Shown: positions 16,970 to 25,612, counted from the stretch's first letter. The stretch: 64,000 nucleotides of DNA from Sphingomonas sp. FARSPH (GCF_003355005.1 NZ_CP029985.1:1541001-1605000); one strand, 5' to 3'. Translations and numbers: made by a program. The notes: generated from the sequence alone by a model not told the origin.

Positions 16970-17410
16970 ATGCGTCCGATCGTCCTTATCCCCCTGCTCC
17001 TCGTCGCAACGCCCGCACTGGCGGCGGACAAGACTCCGGCGAAGAGCCCGGCCGCGAAGGGCGCGGCGGCGAAGGTCGATCCGCGCATCCGCGCCGAGTT
17101 CGACCGCACCGACACCAACCACGACGGTTTCCTGAGCCGGGAGGAAATCGGCGCGCGCGTCGCGCGGATGGACGTCGGCAAGACCAAGATGCCGCCCGAA
17201 CAGGCGAAGATGTTCGCCGACCGCTGGTTCACCACGGCGGATGCCAACCACGACGGCAAGGTCTCGCTCTACGAGATGCAGGGTTTGTTCCGCGCGATCG
17301 CCTCGCGCTACGACCTCAACCACGACGGCGTCATCAGCCTCGACGAACGTGCCGCGGCGCGCGCCGCGGTGATCGACGGGCCGAAGGGGGCCGCGCCGCA
17401 GGGGCGCTGA
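16970..17410 (+). CDS. Secreted EF-hand calcium-binding protein
   Basis: The 146-residue protein has a signal peptide (MRPIVLIPLLLVATPALAA) followed by a Lys/Ala-rich linker (about residues 20-36). Three EF-hand loops then follow: DTNHDGFLSREE, DANHDGKVSLYE and DLNHDGVISLDE, each with the D-x-N-x-D-G pattern that binds Ca2+. The role is unknown; periplasmic calcium buffering or sensing is a guess. ATG 16970 was chosen since the signal peptide starts there; an in-frame ATG at 16940 only adds ten residues. It ends 34 bases before the convergent cyclopropane synthase. Confidence 0.85.
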   Translation: MRPIVLIPLLLVATPALAADKTPAKSPAAKGAAAKVDPRIRAEFDRTDTNHDGFLSREEIGARVARMDVGKTKMPPEQAKMFADRWFTTADANHDGKVSLYEMQGLFRAIASRYDLNHDGVISLDERAAARAAVIDGPKGAAPQGR

Positions 17411-17444
17411 CCCGCGAGTCCCCCCCCGGCGGGCCGGGGCGGAA

Positions 17445-18686
17445 TCAGCTGCGCAGCGCCCGCTCGCCCTCGATCATGTAATCGCGCGTGATCGGCAGTT
17501 CGGTGCGGCTGCGCGAGAACTGGATCTGGTAATTGCACATGCCGCCATTCTCGAACGCCATCGCCGCGCCGGCGAGGTAGAAGGTCCACATGCGGTAGAA
17601 GCGTTCGTCGTAGAGTGCGACGATCGCATCCCGCGCCGCGACGGTGCGGCGATACCATTCATGCAGCGTGTAGGCGTAGTGCAGTCGCAGTACCTCGACG
17701 TCGGTCAGGAACAGGCGCAGCCCCTCGAACGCGGTCATCACCTCCGACAAAGCGGGGTTGTAGCCGCCGGGGAAGATGTATTTCGCCGTCCAGTCGTCGG
17801 TGACGCCGGGCTTGCCGAGCCGCCCGATCGTGTGGACCAGCGCGACGCCGTCCGCGGTCAGCAGGTCGCGGCACTTGGTGAAGAAGGTGCGGTATTGCGG
17901 CGGGCCGACGTGTTCGAACATGCCGACCGAGACGATGCGGTCGAACTTGCCGCCATGGGTTTCAGGGGCCACCCGGCGATAGTCGATCAGCTCGAAGCGC
18001 ACCTGGTCGGCGACGCCCGCCGCGGCGGCGCGTTCGCGCGCGATCTTCAGCTGTTCCTCCGACAAGGTGACGCCCAGCACCTCGACCCCGAATTTGCGGT
18101 TGAGGTATAGCGCCATGCCGCCCCAGCCGCAGCCGATGTCGAGCACGCGCATCCCCGGCCGGATCGCGAGCTTGGCGGCGATATGCGCCAGCTTGTCCCC
18201 CTGCGCCTGTTCCAGCGGGTTGGCGGGATCGGTGTAATAGGCGCAGCTGTATTGCTTGTCCTTGTCGAGGAACAGGTCGTAGAGCCGCGCCGACAGATCG
18301 TAATGGTGCGCGACGTTGCGCTTCGACCGGCGTTCCATGTTGACCCGGTCGATCCGGTGCTTGACCGCGGCGGCGGCGCGCGCGGGCGCCGATGCGCCCA
18401 GCCGGTCCTGCCCCGCTTCCCACGGATCGTTGCTCGTCATCACCCGGACGAGCGCCATGATGTCGTCGCCATCGACGCTGAGGCTGCCGTCCATGTACGA
18501 TTCGCCCGCGCCGAGCGAAGGGTTGGCGAGGATGCGGCGGGTGACGCCGCTGTCGTGGAAACGCAGCACGACATGGCCGAGATCGGCGTCGGGAGTGCCG
18601 AAGGTGACGGGCGGATGTCCGGGCCGGTGGAGGGTCAGTTCGCCGCGGGTGACGGCGCGGCGGAGGAAGGTGTCGATCAGCGCCAT
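17445..18686 (-). CDS. cfa: Cyclopropane-fatty-acyl-phospholipid synthase
   Basis: The 413-residue protein has an N-terminal lipid-binding part and a SAM-dependent methyltransferase domain. The SAM-binding motif is VLDIGCGWGGMALYL, followed by GVTLSEEQLKIARERA, and the substrate-side motifs YSCAYYTDPANPLEQAQ, VSVGMFEHVGPP and FPGGYNPALSEV are kept. The enzyme adds a methylene bridge to unsaturated acyl chains of membrane phospholipids, which helps cells in acid or stationary phase. An in-frame ATG 15 codons upstream (18731) is an alternative start. A sequence related to the dispersed repeats lies upstream at 18797. Confidence 0.93.
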   Translation of the reverse strand: MALIDTFLRRAVTRGELTLHRPGHPPVTFGTPDADLGHVVLRFHDSGVTRRILANPSLGAGESYMDGSLSVDGDDIMALVRVMTSNDPWEAGQDRLGASAPARAAAAVKHRIDRVNMERRSKRNVAHHYDLSARLYDLFLDKDKQYSCAYYTDPANPLEQAQGDKLAHIAAKLAIRPGMRVLDIGCGWGGMALYLNRKFGVEVLGVTLSEEQLKIARERAAAAGVADQVRFELIDYRRVAPETHGGKFDRIVSVGMFEHVGPPQYRTFFTKCRDLLTADGVALVHTIGRLGKPGVTDDWTAKYIFPGGYNPALSEVMTAFEGLRLFLTDVEVLRLHYAYTLHEWYRRTVAARDAIVALYDERFYRMWTFYLAGAAMAFENGGMCNYQIQFSRSRTELPITRDYMIEGERALRS

Positions 18687-18796
18687 GGTCTGCGTCCGTA
18701 ACGACCCGGTGGGGCGAAACGCAACCGACATTGGTAAGGGTTACGCCTATTTTATCCTGGTCGTCCGCCTGCGTGAGGCGGCCGACCACCTACTTC

Positions 18797-18875
18797 GGTC
18801 ACCCCGGCCGTAGCGCCGAGGTCCCGCTTCATCTCAGGCCGCGAAAGCGGGACCGCGGATCAGGTCCCGGGCGAC
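18797..18875. repeat. Degraded copy of the gtcaccccgg intergenic repeat
   Basis: Contains gtcaccccggccg at the left, ggtcccgcttc and gaaagcgggacc in the middle, and atcaggtcccgggcgacg at the right. The same parts, in the same order, occur at 33221-33300 and 38491-38572, with the outer hairpin alone at 35847-35881. Several mismatches mark it as an older copy. Confidence 0.7.
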
Positions 18876-18897
18876 GATGGAAAAAGGACGACCCGCG

Positions 18898-19644
18898 TCA
18901 GATCCCTGCATACCAGTCGTAATCGACGTTATCCTCCCAATAGCCGCCCTGGCCCTTGCCGATGCCGTCGAGGCTGGCGACCGCATCGATGCCGGTCACG
19001 TATTTGGCGTGCTTGTAGCCCAGTTGGCGCTCGACGCGCAGCCTGACCGGCGCGCCGTGCGCGACCTCCAGCCGCCGGCCGTTCATCTTGAGCGCCAGGA
19101 TCGTCTGCGGGTGGAAAGCGTCGACCGTGTCGATCGATTCGTAATAGGGCTGGCCGTTGTACAGATCGGCGCAGGTGAAGACGACGTATCGCGCGCTGCG
19201 CCGCATCCCCGCTGCCTGCAACACATTTCCCAGCATCGGCCCCTGCCACTGGCCGATCGCGCTCCATCCCTCGACGCAGTCGTGGCGCGTGATCTGCGTG
19301 CGCGCGGGCATGGCGGCGAGATCGGACAGGCGGAGCGACAACGGCCGGTCGACGAGGCCGCCGACCTTCAGCCGATAGCTGTCGAAGCCGTCGGCGACCA
19401 TCGCGGCATAAGCGGGGGTGCCGGGATCGCGCGTGCCGTTGGCGCGGAAGATCGGCGACATCTGGTCGGGACGGAATTCGGGGGCGAGCGCGCCGCGGTC
19501 CATCAGCGCGCGCTGCAGCCCCTTGTGCATGTCGTCGCCCGCGAACAGGATACGCCGCGCCGCGGGCTGCTGGATCACCTTGTCGCAGCCCGCGAGCAGC
19601 AACCCGGCGCCGCCGACGAGCATGTTGCGTCGCTGCAGGATCAT
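18898..19644 (-). CDS. Molybdopterin-dependent oxidoreductase, Tat-exported lipoprotein
   Basis: The 248-residue protein starts MILQRRNMLVGGAGLLLAGC. This has the twin Arg of a Tat signal and a lipobox LLAGC, so it should be a lipid-anchored periplasmic enzyme. The sulfite-oxidase-fold core shows TRHDCVEGWSAIGQWQG, where the Cys is the likely molybdenum ligand, and YVVFTCADLYNGQPYYESID and GAPVRLRVERQLGYKHAKY. Its ATG overlaps the stop of the upstream cytochrome b gene by four bases (ATGA), so the two work as one redox unit. It resembles the MsrP/YedY group, but whether it reduces methionine sulfoxide is unproven. Confidence 0.88.
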   Translation of the reverse strand: MILQRRNMLVGGAGLLLAGCDKVIQQPAARRILFAGDDMHKGLQRALMDRGALAPEFRPDQMSPIFRANGTRDPGTPAYAAMVADGFDSYRLKVGGLVDRPLSLRLSDLAAMPARTQITRHDCVEGWSAIGQWQGPMLGNVLQAAGMRRSARYVVFTCADLYNGQPYYESIDTVDAFHPQTILALKMNGRRLEVAHGAPVRLRVERQLGYKHAKYVTGIDAVASLDGIGKGQGGYWEDNVDYDWYAGI

Positions 19645-20381
19645 TCGGGCACCTTCCACCAGCCGGAGAGCATCGAGCGCAATTCGTTGCCCGCGCCCGC
19701 CAGGATGACGAGCACCAGGTGGACCACCGCGAACCCGCCGAGCAGGCTTGCCGCGATGAAGTGGATCGATCGTGCCGACTGGCGATCGCCGGTGACGTCG
19801 AGCAGCCACGGCCACGCCGCATCCATCCCCGGCGACAGCGCGAGCCCGGTCAGGATCATCGCGGGCAGCGCCACGAACAGGACGAGGATGTAGCTCCATT
19901 TCTGCAAGCTGTTGTACGCGCCCGGATCACGCGCGTCGTGGAAGCGGAAGTTCCAGTGGTCGCGTACGTCGGCGGCAAGATGCGCCGGGCTGACATCGGC
20001 GCGGGTCAGGCGCAGGCGGCGGAAATGCCGGTTGGCAATGCTCGCGACCATGAAGGCGGCGAGGCCGAAGGCGAAAACCAACGCGAAGAACAGATGCCAG
20101 CGGCGCGAGATGGCGAGGTTGTAGCTCGAGGGGATCGTCAGCCACGCCGGGAACCGCGGCAACGTCGCCCAGGCATGATCGAAGTTCGCACCATAGCGCC
20201 CCCAATAGAGCCGCGGATGCGCGTTCGAGATGCCGAGCCCGGAGCCGAGCAGGATGAAGAAGGCGATCGCGTTGGTCCAATGCCACAGCCGCGTGGCGAC
20301 CGCGTGGCGGCGGATAAGCGTGCCGGGCGGCGGCGGAGCCTGGGGGGCGGATGGCGCGGCATCGGGGGCTGGCGGAACCAT
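19641..20381 (-). CDS. Cytochrome b (b561-type) membrane subunit
   Basis: The 246-residue protein has a Pro/Ala-rich head and four to five transmembrane helices with heme-ligand histidines (HAVATRLWHWTNAIAFFILL, ISRRWHLFFALVFAFGLAAF, RSIHFIAASLLGGFAVVHLV). It belongs to the cytochrome b561/Ni-hydrogenase family and should pass electrons between quinols and the molybdopterin lipoprotein encoded by the overlapping downstream gene. The start at 20381 is 26 bases from the divergent flavin reductase start, so both share one promoter region. Confidence 0.87.
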   Translation of the reverse strand: MVPPAPDAAPSAPQAPPPPGTLIRRHAVATRLWHWTNAIAFFILLGSGLGISNAHPRLYWGRYGANFDHAWATLPRFPAWLTIPSSYNLAISRRWHLFFALVFAFGLAAFMVASIANRHFRRLRLTRADVSPAHLAADVRDHWNFRFHDARDPGAYNSLQKWSYILVLFVALPAMILTGLALSPGMDAAWPWLLDVTGDRQSARSIHFIAASLLGGFAVVHLVLVILAGAGNELRSMLSGWWKVPE

Positions 20382-20407
20382 GATCCATGTGTAGCATCTA
20401 ATGCGGC

Positions 20408-21037
20408 ATGACCGAATGGCATTTCTACGAGCCCAGCGCCGGTCACGGCCTGGCGCACGATCCCCTCAATGCGATCGTCGCGCCGCGGCCGATCGGCTGG
20501 ATCGGCAGCCTTTCCGAAGACGGCGTCGCCAATCTCGCGCCCTACAGCTTCTTCAACCTCGTCAACTACGCGCCGCCGCTGATCGCCTTTTCGTCGATGG
20601 GGTGGAAGGACAGCGTCGCCAACATCGCCGCGACGCGGGAATTCACCTGGAACCTCGCGACGCGCGCCCTTGCGGAGGCGATGAACGCCAGCGCCGCGAT
20701 GGTGCCGGCGGAGGTCGACGAATTCACGCTTGCCGGGCTGGCGACGGCACCCTCGCGCCTGATCGCGCCGCCGCGCGTCGCGGCGAGCCCCGCATCGTTC
20801 GAATGCCGGCTGACCCAGCTCATCCGGCTGGAGACGAAGGAGGGGCGCGAACTCGACCAGTGGCTGGTGATCGGCGAGGCGGTGGGCATCCACATCGATA
20901 CGGCGATGCTGGAGGGCGGCGTCTACCAGACCGCGCGCGCCCGCCCGATCCTGCGCGGCGGCGGACCGGCTGATTATTTCGAGATCGGCGAGGACGCGCT
21001 GTTCAGGATGCGGCGCCCGGGTGACGGGCGAGGATAA
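20408..21037 (+). CDS. Flavin reductase family protein
   Basis: The 209-residue protein has the FMN-binding split-barrel fold of flavoredoxin-like flavin reductases. Motifs are IVAPRPIGWIGSLSEDGVAN at the N-terminus, LAPYSFFNLVNYAPPLIAFS, and HIDTAMLEGGVYQTARARPI at the C-terminus. Such proteins bind FMN and reduce it or act on an electron partner. It is divergent from the cytochrome b/molybdopterin pair and could be functionally linked (inference). The ATG at 20408 starts MTEWHFYEPSAGHG, typical of this subfamily. Confidence 0.88.
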   Translation: MTEWHFYEPSAGHGLAHDPLNAIVAPRPIGWIGSLSEDGVANLAPYSFFNLVNYAPPLIAFSSMGWKDSVANIAATREFTWNLATRALAEAMNASAAMVPAEVDEFTLAGLATAPSRLIAPPRVAASPASFECRLTQLIRLETKEGRELDQWLVIGEAVGIHIDTAMLEGGVYQTARARPILRGGGPADYFEIGEDALFRMRRPGDGRG

Positions 21038-21077
21038 GAGGGAGTGGCGGCGCCACCGCTCCCTTTCACCCCGTCGT

Positions 21078-21326
21078 TCAGCAGATCTTGCCGTGCAGGA
21101 TGTCGCCCGCGGCGATCAGGCCACTGATCACCCAGCCGATCGGCGCGGGCAGCAGCGGCTTGATATAGCCGAGCACGGTCTTCACCAGCGGCCAGTTCTG
21201 GCAGAACAATTGCTTGGGATCCGCGCCCAGCGCGGCGGCATCCACCGCCTTTGTATTTTCGCCGCCCATATCGTCGGCCAGCGCCTGCGCGATCCGGAGG
21301 CGTTCTTCCTGTGTGAAATCGACCAT
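21078..21326 (-). CDS. Small protein with hydrophobic Cys-ended C-terminus, unknown
   Basis: The 82-residue product has a charged N-terminal half (VDFTQEERLRIAQALADDMG) and a hydrophobic C-terminal half with the pattern FCQNWPLVKTVLGYIKPLLP followed by APIGWVISGLIAAGDI and ending LHGKIC. The two Cys at residues 42 and 82 flank a segment able to form one or two amphipathic or membrane helices. A cleavable leader plus bioactive core is conceivable, but no processing gene lies nearby. The ATG at 21326 is preceded by a gaa-rich site (gttcacag...gggaatgtc). I do not recognise a named family. Confidence 0.6.
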   Translation of the reverse strand: MVDFTQEERLRIAQALADDMGGENTKAVDAAALGADPKQLFCQNWPLVKTVLGYIKPLLPAPIGWVISGLIAAGDILHGKIC

Positions 21327-21501
21327 GACATTCCCCTGTTCACAACCGGCCAAAGCGGTCCGGCGGGGGCATGATCGCACGGCAGGTCGCGCCGCCGGCA
21401 TGACGACGGCTCCATGGCGGAGCCGGTTCGGTACAATTGCGCCCCCGGTGGAGGCGTCGCCGCTTGCATCCTGCGCAAGCGCGGCGGGCAGCGGAGTCGC
21501 G

Positions 21502-22260
21502 TCAGCCGTAGGCGCGCCAGAAGAAGACCGCGGTCGTCGTCGCGGTGACGAGCAACGTCCAGCCGCGGATCGCCCAGGCGGGCAACCGCGTGCCGACCAG
21601 CGCGCCCAGCCAGCCGCCGAGGATCGATCCCACTAGCATCGGCAGGCAGTATCGCCACGCGACCATGCCCGACGCGACGAAGACGATCGTCGCCGCCGTA
21701 TTGGCGACCGCGAGCATCAGCGTGCGCGGCGCGGCGAGGATCGCGGGATGCGCGCCGGTCAGCACGCCCCACATCGCGGTCAGCATCATGCCGACGCCGC
21801 CGCCGAAATAGCCGCCGTAGACGCCGAGCAGCGCCTGCCCCGTCATCACCGCGCGCGGCCCGGCGCGAAAACGGCTCGCCACCCAGTCGGCGGCGCGGCT
21901 GCCCAATGCGATGGCGATCGTCGCGGCGAGCAGCAGCCATGGCACGATGACGTCGAACGCGCGCGCCGGCGTCCCCACCAGCAACAGACTGCCGAGGAGG
22001 CCGCCCAGGAACGTCACCACCGACAGTGTGCGGATCGGCGCACCGCCGATCGGCGCGAGCCCGGCGCGATAGGTCCAGGCGCTGGCGATCGCGCCCGGCT
22101 GTACCGCGACGTTGCTCGTCGCATTCGCCTGTGTCGAGGGCAGGCCGAGCGCGATCAGCGTCGGCATCGTCGCGAACGACCCCCCGCCGGCGAGCGCGTT
22201 CATCGCGCCGCCCAGCACGCCCGCGCCGCCCGCCAGCGCGAGCGATGCTAACTCAGCCAA
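21502..22260 (-). CDS. TauE/SafE family membrane permease
   Basis: The 252-residue protein has about seven to eight transmembrane helices. It carries the TauE/SafE signatures: GGAMNALAGGGSFATMPTLI with the small-residue-rich first half and ALLGVYGGYFGGGVGMMLTA for the second repeat. Members export sulfite, sulfoacetate or other organic anions. No sulfonate genes are nearby, so the substrate is open. Its start overlaps the last eight bases of rlmN on the same strand, so it is probably expressed from the rlmN promoter. Confidence 0.85.
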   Translation of the reverse strand: MAELASLALAGGAGVLGGAMNALAGGGSFATMPTLIALGLPSTQANATSNVAVQPGAIASAWTYRAGLAPIGGAPIRTLSVVTFLGGLLGSLLLVGTPARAFDVIVPWLLLAATIAIALGSRAADWVASRFRAGPRAVMTGQALLGVYGGYFGGGVGMMLTAMWGVLTGAHPAILAAPRTLMLAVANTAATIVFVASGMVAWRYCLPMLVGSILGGWLGALVGTRLPAWAIRGWTLLVTATTTAVFFWRAYG

Positions 22261-23437
22261 GCGCGGCCATCTTTTCCTCGGCTTCCCGGTCCATCTGCGC
22301 GCGGCTCTTCTTCTCGGCGGCGGTCTTCAGCTGGCCGCAAGCGGCGTCGATGTCGCGGCCGCGCGGCGTGCGCACGGGGGCGGAAATCCCCGCCTCGAAC
22401 ACGATGTTCGAGAAAGACCGGATCCGCTCCGGCGTCGAACATTCGTATGGCGCGCCGGGCCACGGATTGAACGGGATAAGGTTGACCTTCGCGGGCAGAT
22501 CGTACTGGCGCAGCAGGCGGACGAGTTCGCGCGCATCCGCGTCCGAATCGTTCTTGTCCTTCAGCATCACATATTCGAACGTGATGCGCCGCGCGTTGTT
22601 GGCGCCGGGATAGTCGGCGCACGCCTGCAACAATTCCTCGATGCCGTATTTCTTGTTGAGCGGCACGATCTCGTCGCGCACGTCCTTGGTGACGGCATGG
22701 AGTGAGACGGCGAGGTTGACGCCGATCTCCGCGCCGGCGCGCGCCATCATCGGCACGACGCCGCTGGTCGACAGCGTGATGCGCCGCTTCGACAGCGCGA
22801 GGCCGTCGCCGTCCATCACCAGCTTCAGCGCGTCGCGCACCGCATCGAAATTGTAGAGCGGCTCGCCCATGCCCATCATCACGATGTTGGTGAGCAGGCG
22901 GCCTTCCGGCTGACTCGGCCATTCGCCGAGCGCATCGCGGGCGAGCATAACTTGGCCCACGATCTCGCCCGGCGTCAGGTTGCGGACGAGGCGCATCGTG
23001 CCCGTGTGGCAGAAGCGGCAGTTGAGCGTGCAGCCGACCTGGCTCGACACGCACAAGGTCCCCCGGTCCGCGTCCGGGATGAACACCATCTCGTAATCCT
23101 GCCCGTCGGGCGAGCGCAGCAGCCATTTGCGCGTGCCGTCGTTCGACACCTGCGCCTCGACCACATCGGGGCGGCCGATGACGAACCGCTCGGTCAGCCA
23201 CGGGTGCTGCGCCTTGGCGATGTCGGTCATCTGCGCGAAGTCGGTCGCGCCGCGATTGTACAGCCAATGCCAGATCTGCTTGGCGCGCAGCTTCGCCTGC
23301 CGCGCGTCCATCCCCGCCTCGGCCAGCGTCTCGCGCAGCTGCTCCTTCGACAGGCCGATCAGGTCGACGCGTCCGTCCTCACGCAGCGTCGGTGCGCGCG
23401 GGACGGGCACAGGATCGATATGGCCCGGAATGGGCAT
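22253..23437 (-). CDS. rlmN: Dual-specificity 23S rRNA (A2503)/tRNA (A37) methyltransferase RlmN
   Basis: The 394-residue radical-SAM enzyme has the cluster motif CTLNCRFCHTG, preceded by VFIPDADRGTLCVSSQVG. It also has LTNIVMMGMGEPLYNFD, the SLHAV segment and the C-terminal region AACGQLKT with the second catalytic Cys. It methylates C2 of A2503 in 23S rRNA and A37 in some tRNAs. In-frame starts upstream at 23461 (ATG) and 23497 (GTG) exist, but a perfect terminator hairpin of the previous gene covers 23480-23506. MPIPGHIDPVPV at 23437 matches relatives best. Confidence 0.95.
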   Translation of the reverse strand: MPIPGHIDPVPVPRAPTLREDGRVDLIGLSKEQLRETLAEAGMDARQAKLRAKQIWHWLYNRGATDFAQMTDIAKAQHPWLTERFVIGRPDVVEAQVSNDGTRKWLLRSPDGQDYEMVFIPDADRGTLCVSSQVGCTLNCRFCHTGTMRLVRNLTPGEIVGQVMLARDALGEWPSQPEGRLLTNIVMMGMGEPLYNFDAVRDALKLVMDGDGLALSKRRITLSTSGVVPMMARAGAEIGVNLAVSLHAVTKDVRDEIVPLNKKYGIEELLQACADYPGANNARRITFEYVMLKDKNDSDADARELVRLLRQYDLPAKVNLIPFNPWPGAPYECSTPERIRSFSNIVFEAGISAPVRTPRGRDIDAACGQLKTAAEKKSRAQMDREAEEKMAALG

Positions 23438-23479
23438 GGGCGGGGACGACACTGTCAGCATGTCCGCCACATAGGCGAA

Positions 23480-23506
23480 AACGGCCGGGATTTCCACTCC
23501 CGGCCG
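23480..23506 (-). terminator. Terminator of the AraC/GyrI gene
   Basis: Perfect 10-bp stem (acggccggga / tcccggccgt) with 7-base loop, followed on the minus strand by tttt. It starts 7 bases after the AraC-type stop and lies just upstream of rlmN, excluding the longest rlmN start. Confidence 0.85.
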
Positions 23507-23512
23507 TTCGGC

Positions 23513-24403
23513 TCAAGCGAGCGGCAGGTACAGTTCCATCACCGCCTCGCTCTCCGGCACGTCGGGGACGAAGGTAAGACGCCGGCCAAACAGCGGCGCA
23601 TCGCGCAACGCCTCGCCGCTGGCGGGCAGCCAGTCGCGGTAGAGGAAGGTCGCACCCGCCTCGAGCGCGGCATCGCCGCCCGTGACGCGCAGCATCGCGG
23701 CGCGGCCGGCGGGGATCGCATCGCGTATGAAACCGGCGGCCTCCGCCTCCGAATCGGGGACGCGATCGGTCGCGACCGCAAGGTCCAAGCGATGGTCGGC
23801 GGGCGCGACCGTTTTCGGATCGGTGTGGAACAGATTGTACGTGTCGTGGCGCGCGGGCGGCAGGCGATGCGCCTTGCGAAAGGCGATAAAGCGCCGGATC
23901 GCCTCGCCGAGCAGGGCGGGATCGCCGCGATGTTCGAGGACGACGACGGGCACGGCGGGGCAATCGACGATGGCGACGTCGGCAGCGGTGTAGGTGGTCA
24001 TCATTCGGCTCCTGGCTTGGGACAGCGGCGCAAGCGCCGCCTGCCACGCCGCCCAGTCCGGTGCAGTGCGAAATGCCGCCGGCGCCTGGCCCATCTGCGC
24101 GCGAAAGGCGCGGGCGAAGGCATCGGGCGCGTCATAGCCCGCATCGAGCGCGACCGTGGTGACGGCTGTGCCCGCGCGGAACGCAAGCCGGTGCGATGCC
24201 CGCGCGATCCGCGACAGGCGGACGTAGCGGTGAAGCGGCATGCCGACGAACGCGGCGAACTGGCGGTGAAAATGATGCGACGAAAAGGCGGCAAGCGCGC
24301 TCAGCCGCGCCAGCGACAGGTCGGCGTCGGGATGCCGATCGATATGATCGAGCACCCGCAGCATCCGGTCGCGATAGCGGCGTGCCGCCTCCTCCTGCAT
24401 CAT
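23513..24403 (-). CDS. AraC-family transcription regulator with GyrI-like ligand domain
   Basis: The 296-residue protein has a pair of helix-turn-helix motifs of AraC type at the N-terminus (LSLARLSALAAFSSHHFHRQ, and VALDAGYDAPDAFARAFRAQ). A GyrI/AraE-like effector domain follows from about residue 135 (YTAADVAIVDCPAVPVVVLEHR, YNLFHTDPKT). This is the SAV/RobA/GyrI type: a regulator that binds small hydrophobic or cationic ligands. No target gene is obvious, as the neighbours run the same way. The ATG pair at 24403 is the clear start. Confidence 0.88.
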   Translation of the reverse strand: MMQEEAARRYRDRMLRVLDHIDRHPDADLSLARLSALAAFSSHHFHRQFAAFVGMPLHRYVRLSRIARASHRLAFRAGTAVTTVALDAGYDAPDAFARAFRAQMGQAPAAFRTAPDWAAWQAALAPLSQARSRMMTTYTAADVAIVDCPAVPVVVLEHRGDPALLGEAIRRFIAFRKAHRLPPARHDTYNLFHTDPKTVAPADHRLDLAVATDRVPDSEAEAAGFIRDAIPAGRAAMLRVTGGDAALEAGATFLYRDWLPASGEALRDAPLFGRRLTFVPDVPESEAVMELYLPLA

Positions 24404-24482
24404 GTCCCCCGTGTCGTGGCGTGACCGGCGATAGGCGGCCAGATGTGCTCCTGCTCGACCGATCTTGCCTTTGTCGCGCCCG

Positions 24483-24971
24483 CTAACGCCCGACGCAGCC
24501 GAGCCCGGCGGCGTCGATCGCGGTCGCGGCGCCTGCCAGCAGGTAGACGTCGGCGAAGGGCGCGCCGCCGGGGGCGAGCGCCTCGATGCTCATGCTGCGG
24601 CCGCTGCGCAGCGCGGCGACGATCGCGCGGTCGCTCGGCGCGTCGGCGGCCCAGGCGTCGCGCGTGTTGGCGACGAGCGCGAAGCGCCGCTCGCCGACGC
24701 TGAGCGTGACGGGCGCGGACCGGTCGCGCGCGCGCGACAGGCGGACGTGGAGCGAGGCGCGCAACGGACGGCCTGGCCAGGTCGCGACGCTCGCCCAGCC
24801 GTCGCCGCGTCCACCCGCGCGCGCCGGCCGTGCGATCGCGTAGCAGCGCGCGGGCGCGGCGTCGCGGAACGCGCCCCAGCCCTTGTACACGCCGATCGTC
24901 TCGCGCGCCGCCGCGGGCGCGGCGAGCAGCAGCAGGACCGGGAGCAGGTGCCGGAGCGTGCGGATGCTCAC
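24483..24971 (-). CDS. Hypothetical secreted protein
   Basis: The 162-residue product starts at GTG 24971 (read as Met: MSIRTLRHLLPVLLLLAAPAAARE) with a signal peptide. The mature part has YKGWGAFRDAAPARCYAIAR, ASLHVRLSRAR, VTLSVGERRFALVANTRDAW and VYLLAGAATAIDAAGLGCVG, a pattern like the invasion-associated (IalB) type of beta-rich secreted protein with two Cys; that likeness is tentative. GTGA overlaps the TGA stop of the upstream phosphatase gene, so the two genes are translationally coupled. Confidence 0.7.
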   Translation of the reverse strand: MSIRTLRHLLPVLLLLAAPAAARETIGVYKGWGAFRDAAPARCYAIARPARAGGRGDGWASVATWPGRPLRASLHVRLSRARDRSAPVTLSVGERRFALVANTRDAWAADAPSDRAIVAALRSGRSMSIEALAPGGAPFADVYLLAGAATAIDAAGLGCVGR

Positions 24972-25612
24972 GCGGGTGCGTGACCCGTGCCGCGGTGGAC
25001 CAACGTCTCGCGCCCGCCCTCGACCAGCACCAGCGAGCCCTGCGGCAGGCCGGGCGCGATCGGCGGCCCGAAATCCGGATGCGCGGGTGCGTCCGTCATC
25101 ACCCCGCGCAGCACGCGACTGGTGATGCCATGGCTGATGACCAGCCGGTCGCCGCGGTCGTCGTGCGTGTCCGCCAGCCAGCCGCCGACGCGCGCGGCGA
25201 TTGCGCGATAGTCCTCGCCGTCGGCGGCGGGGCGCAGCAGGCCGTCGGGGGTGACGACGGGCCCGACCTCGCCGGTCACGTCGGCGTAATAACGCCCGCC
25301 CCAGCTGCCCATGCCGATCTCGGTCAGACGCGGATCGGTGCGCGTCGCGTGCCAGTCGAGCTCGAGATGCTCCGCGATCACCGCCAGCGTCTGCAGCGCA
25401 CGGCCGGTCGGCGATGCCCACAGGGTGAGGGCCGGTCGCGCGCCCAGCAGGTCGCGCAACGCAAGGCCGATCTCGTCTGCCTGCGCGAAACCCGCACGGG
25501 TCAGCGGCGTGTGCGGCGTATCGCCCTGCAGCCGGCGTGCGGCGTTGAATACCGTTTCGCCGTGGCGGGCGATGAAGTCGCGGCCGCGGCGAGTGGTGGT
25601 GTCTGGCGTCAT
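24968..25612 (-). CDS. Histidine phosphatase (phosphoglycerate mutase-like)
   Basis: The 214-residue protein has the RHG motif FIARHGETVFNAARRLQGD with the catalytic His near residue 16. Further elements are LTRAGFAQADEIG, WASPTGRALQTLAVI (Arg of the phosphate pocket), EIGMGSWGG and the second His in VISHGITSRVL. This is the complete histidine phosphatase core, but it cannot be decided whether the substrate is phosphoglycerate, a sugar phosphate or another ester. ATG 25612 was chosen since the domain starts right away. It overlaps the next gene (GTGA). Confidence 0.87.
   Translation of the reverse strand: MTPDTTTRRGRDFIARHGETVFNAARRLQGDTPHTPLTRAGFAQADEIGLALRDLLGARPALTLWASPTGRALQTLAVIAEHLELDWHATRTDPRLTEIGMGSWGGRYYADVTGEVGPVVTPDGLLRPAADGEDYRAIAARVGGWLADTHDDRGDRLVISHGITSRVLRGVMTDAPAHPDFGPPIAPGLPQGSLVLVEGGRETLVHRGTGHAPA

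Noticed and set aside
23438..23497. Longer RlmN starting at GTG 23497
   Set aside because: A perfect terminator hairpin of the upstream AraC gene occupies 23480-23506.
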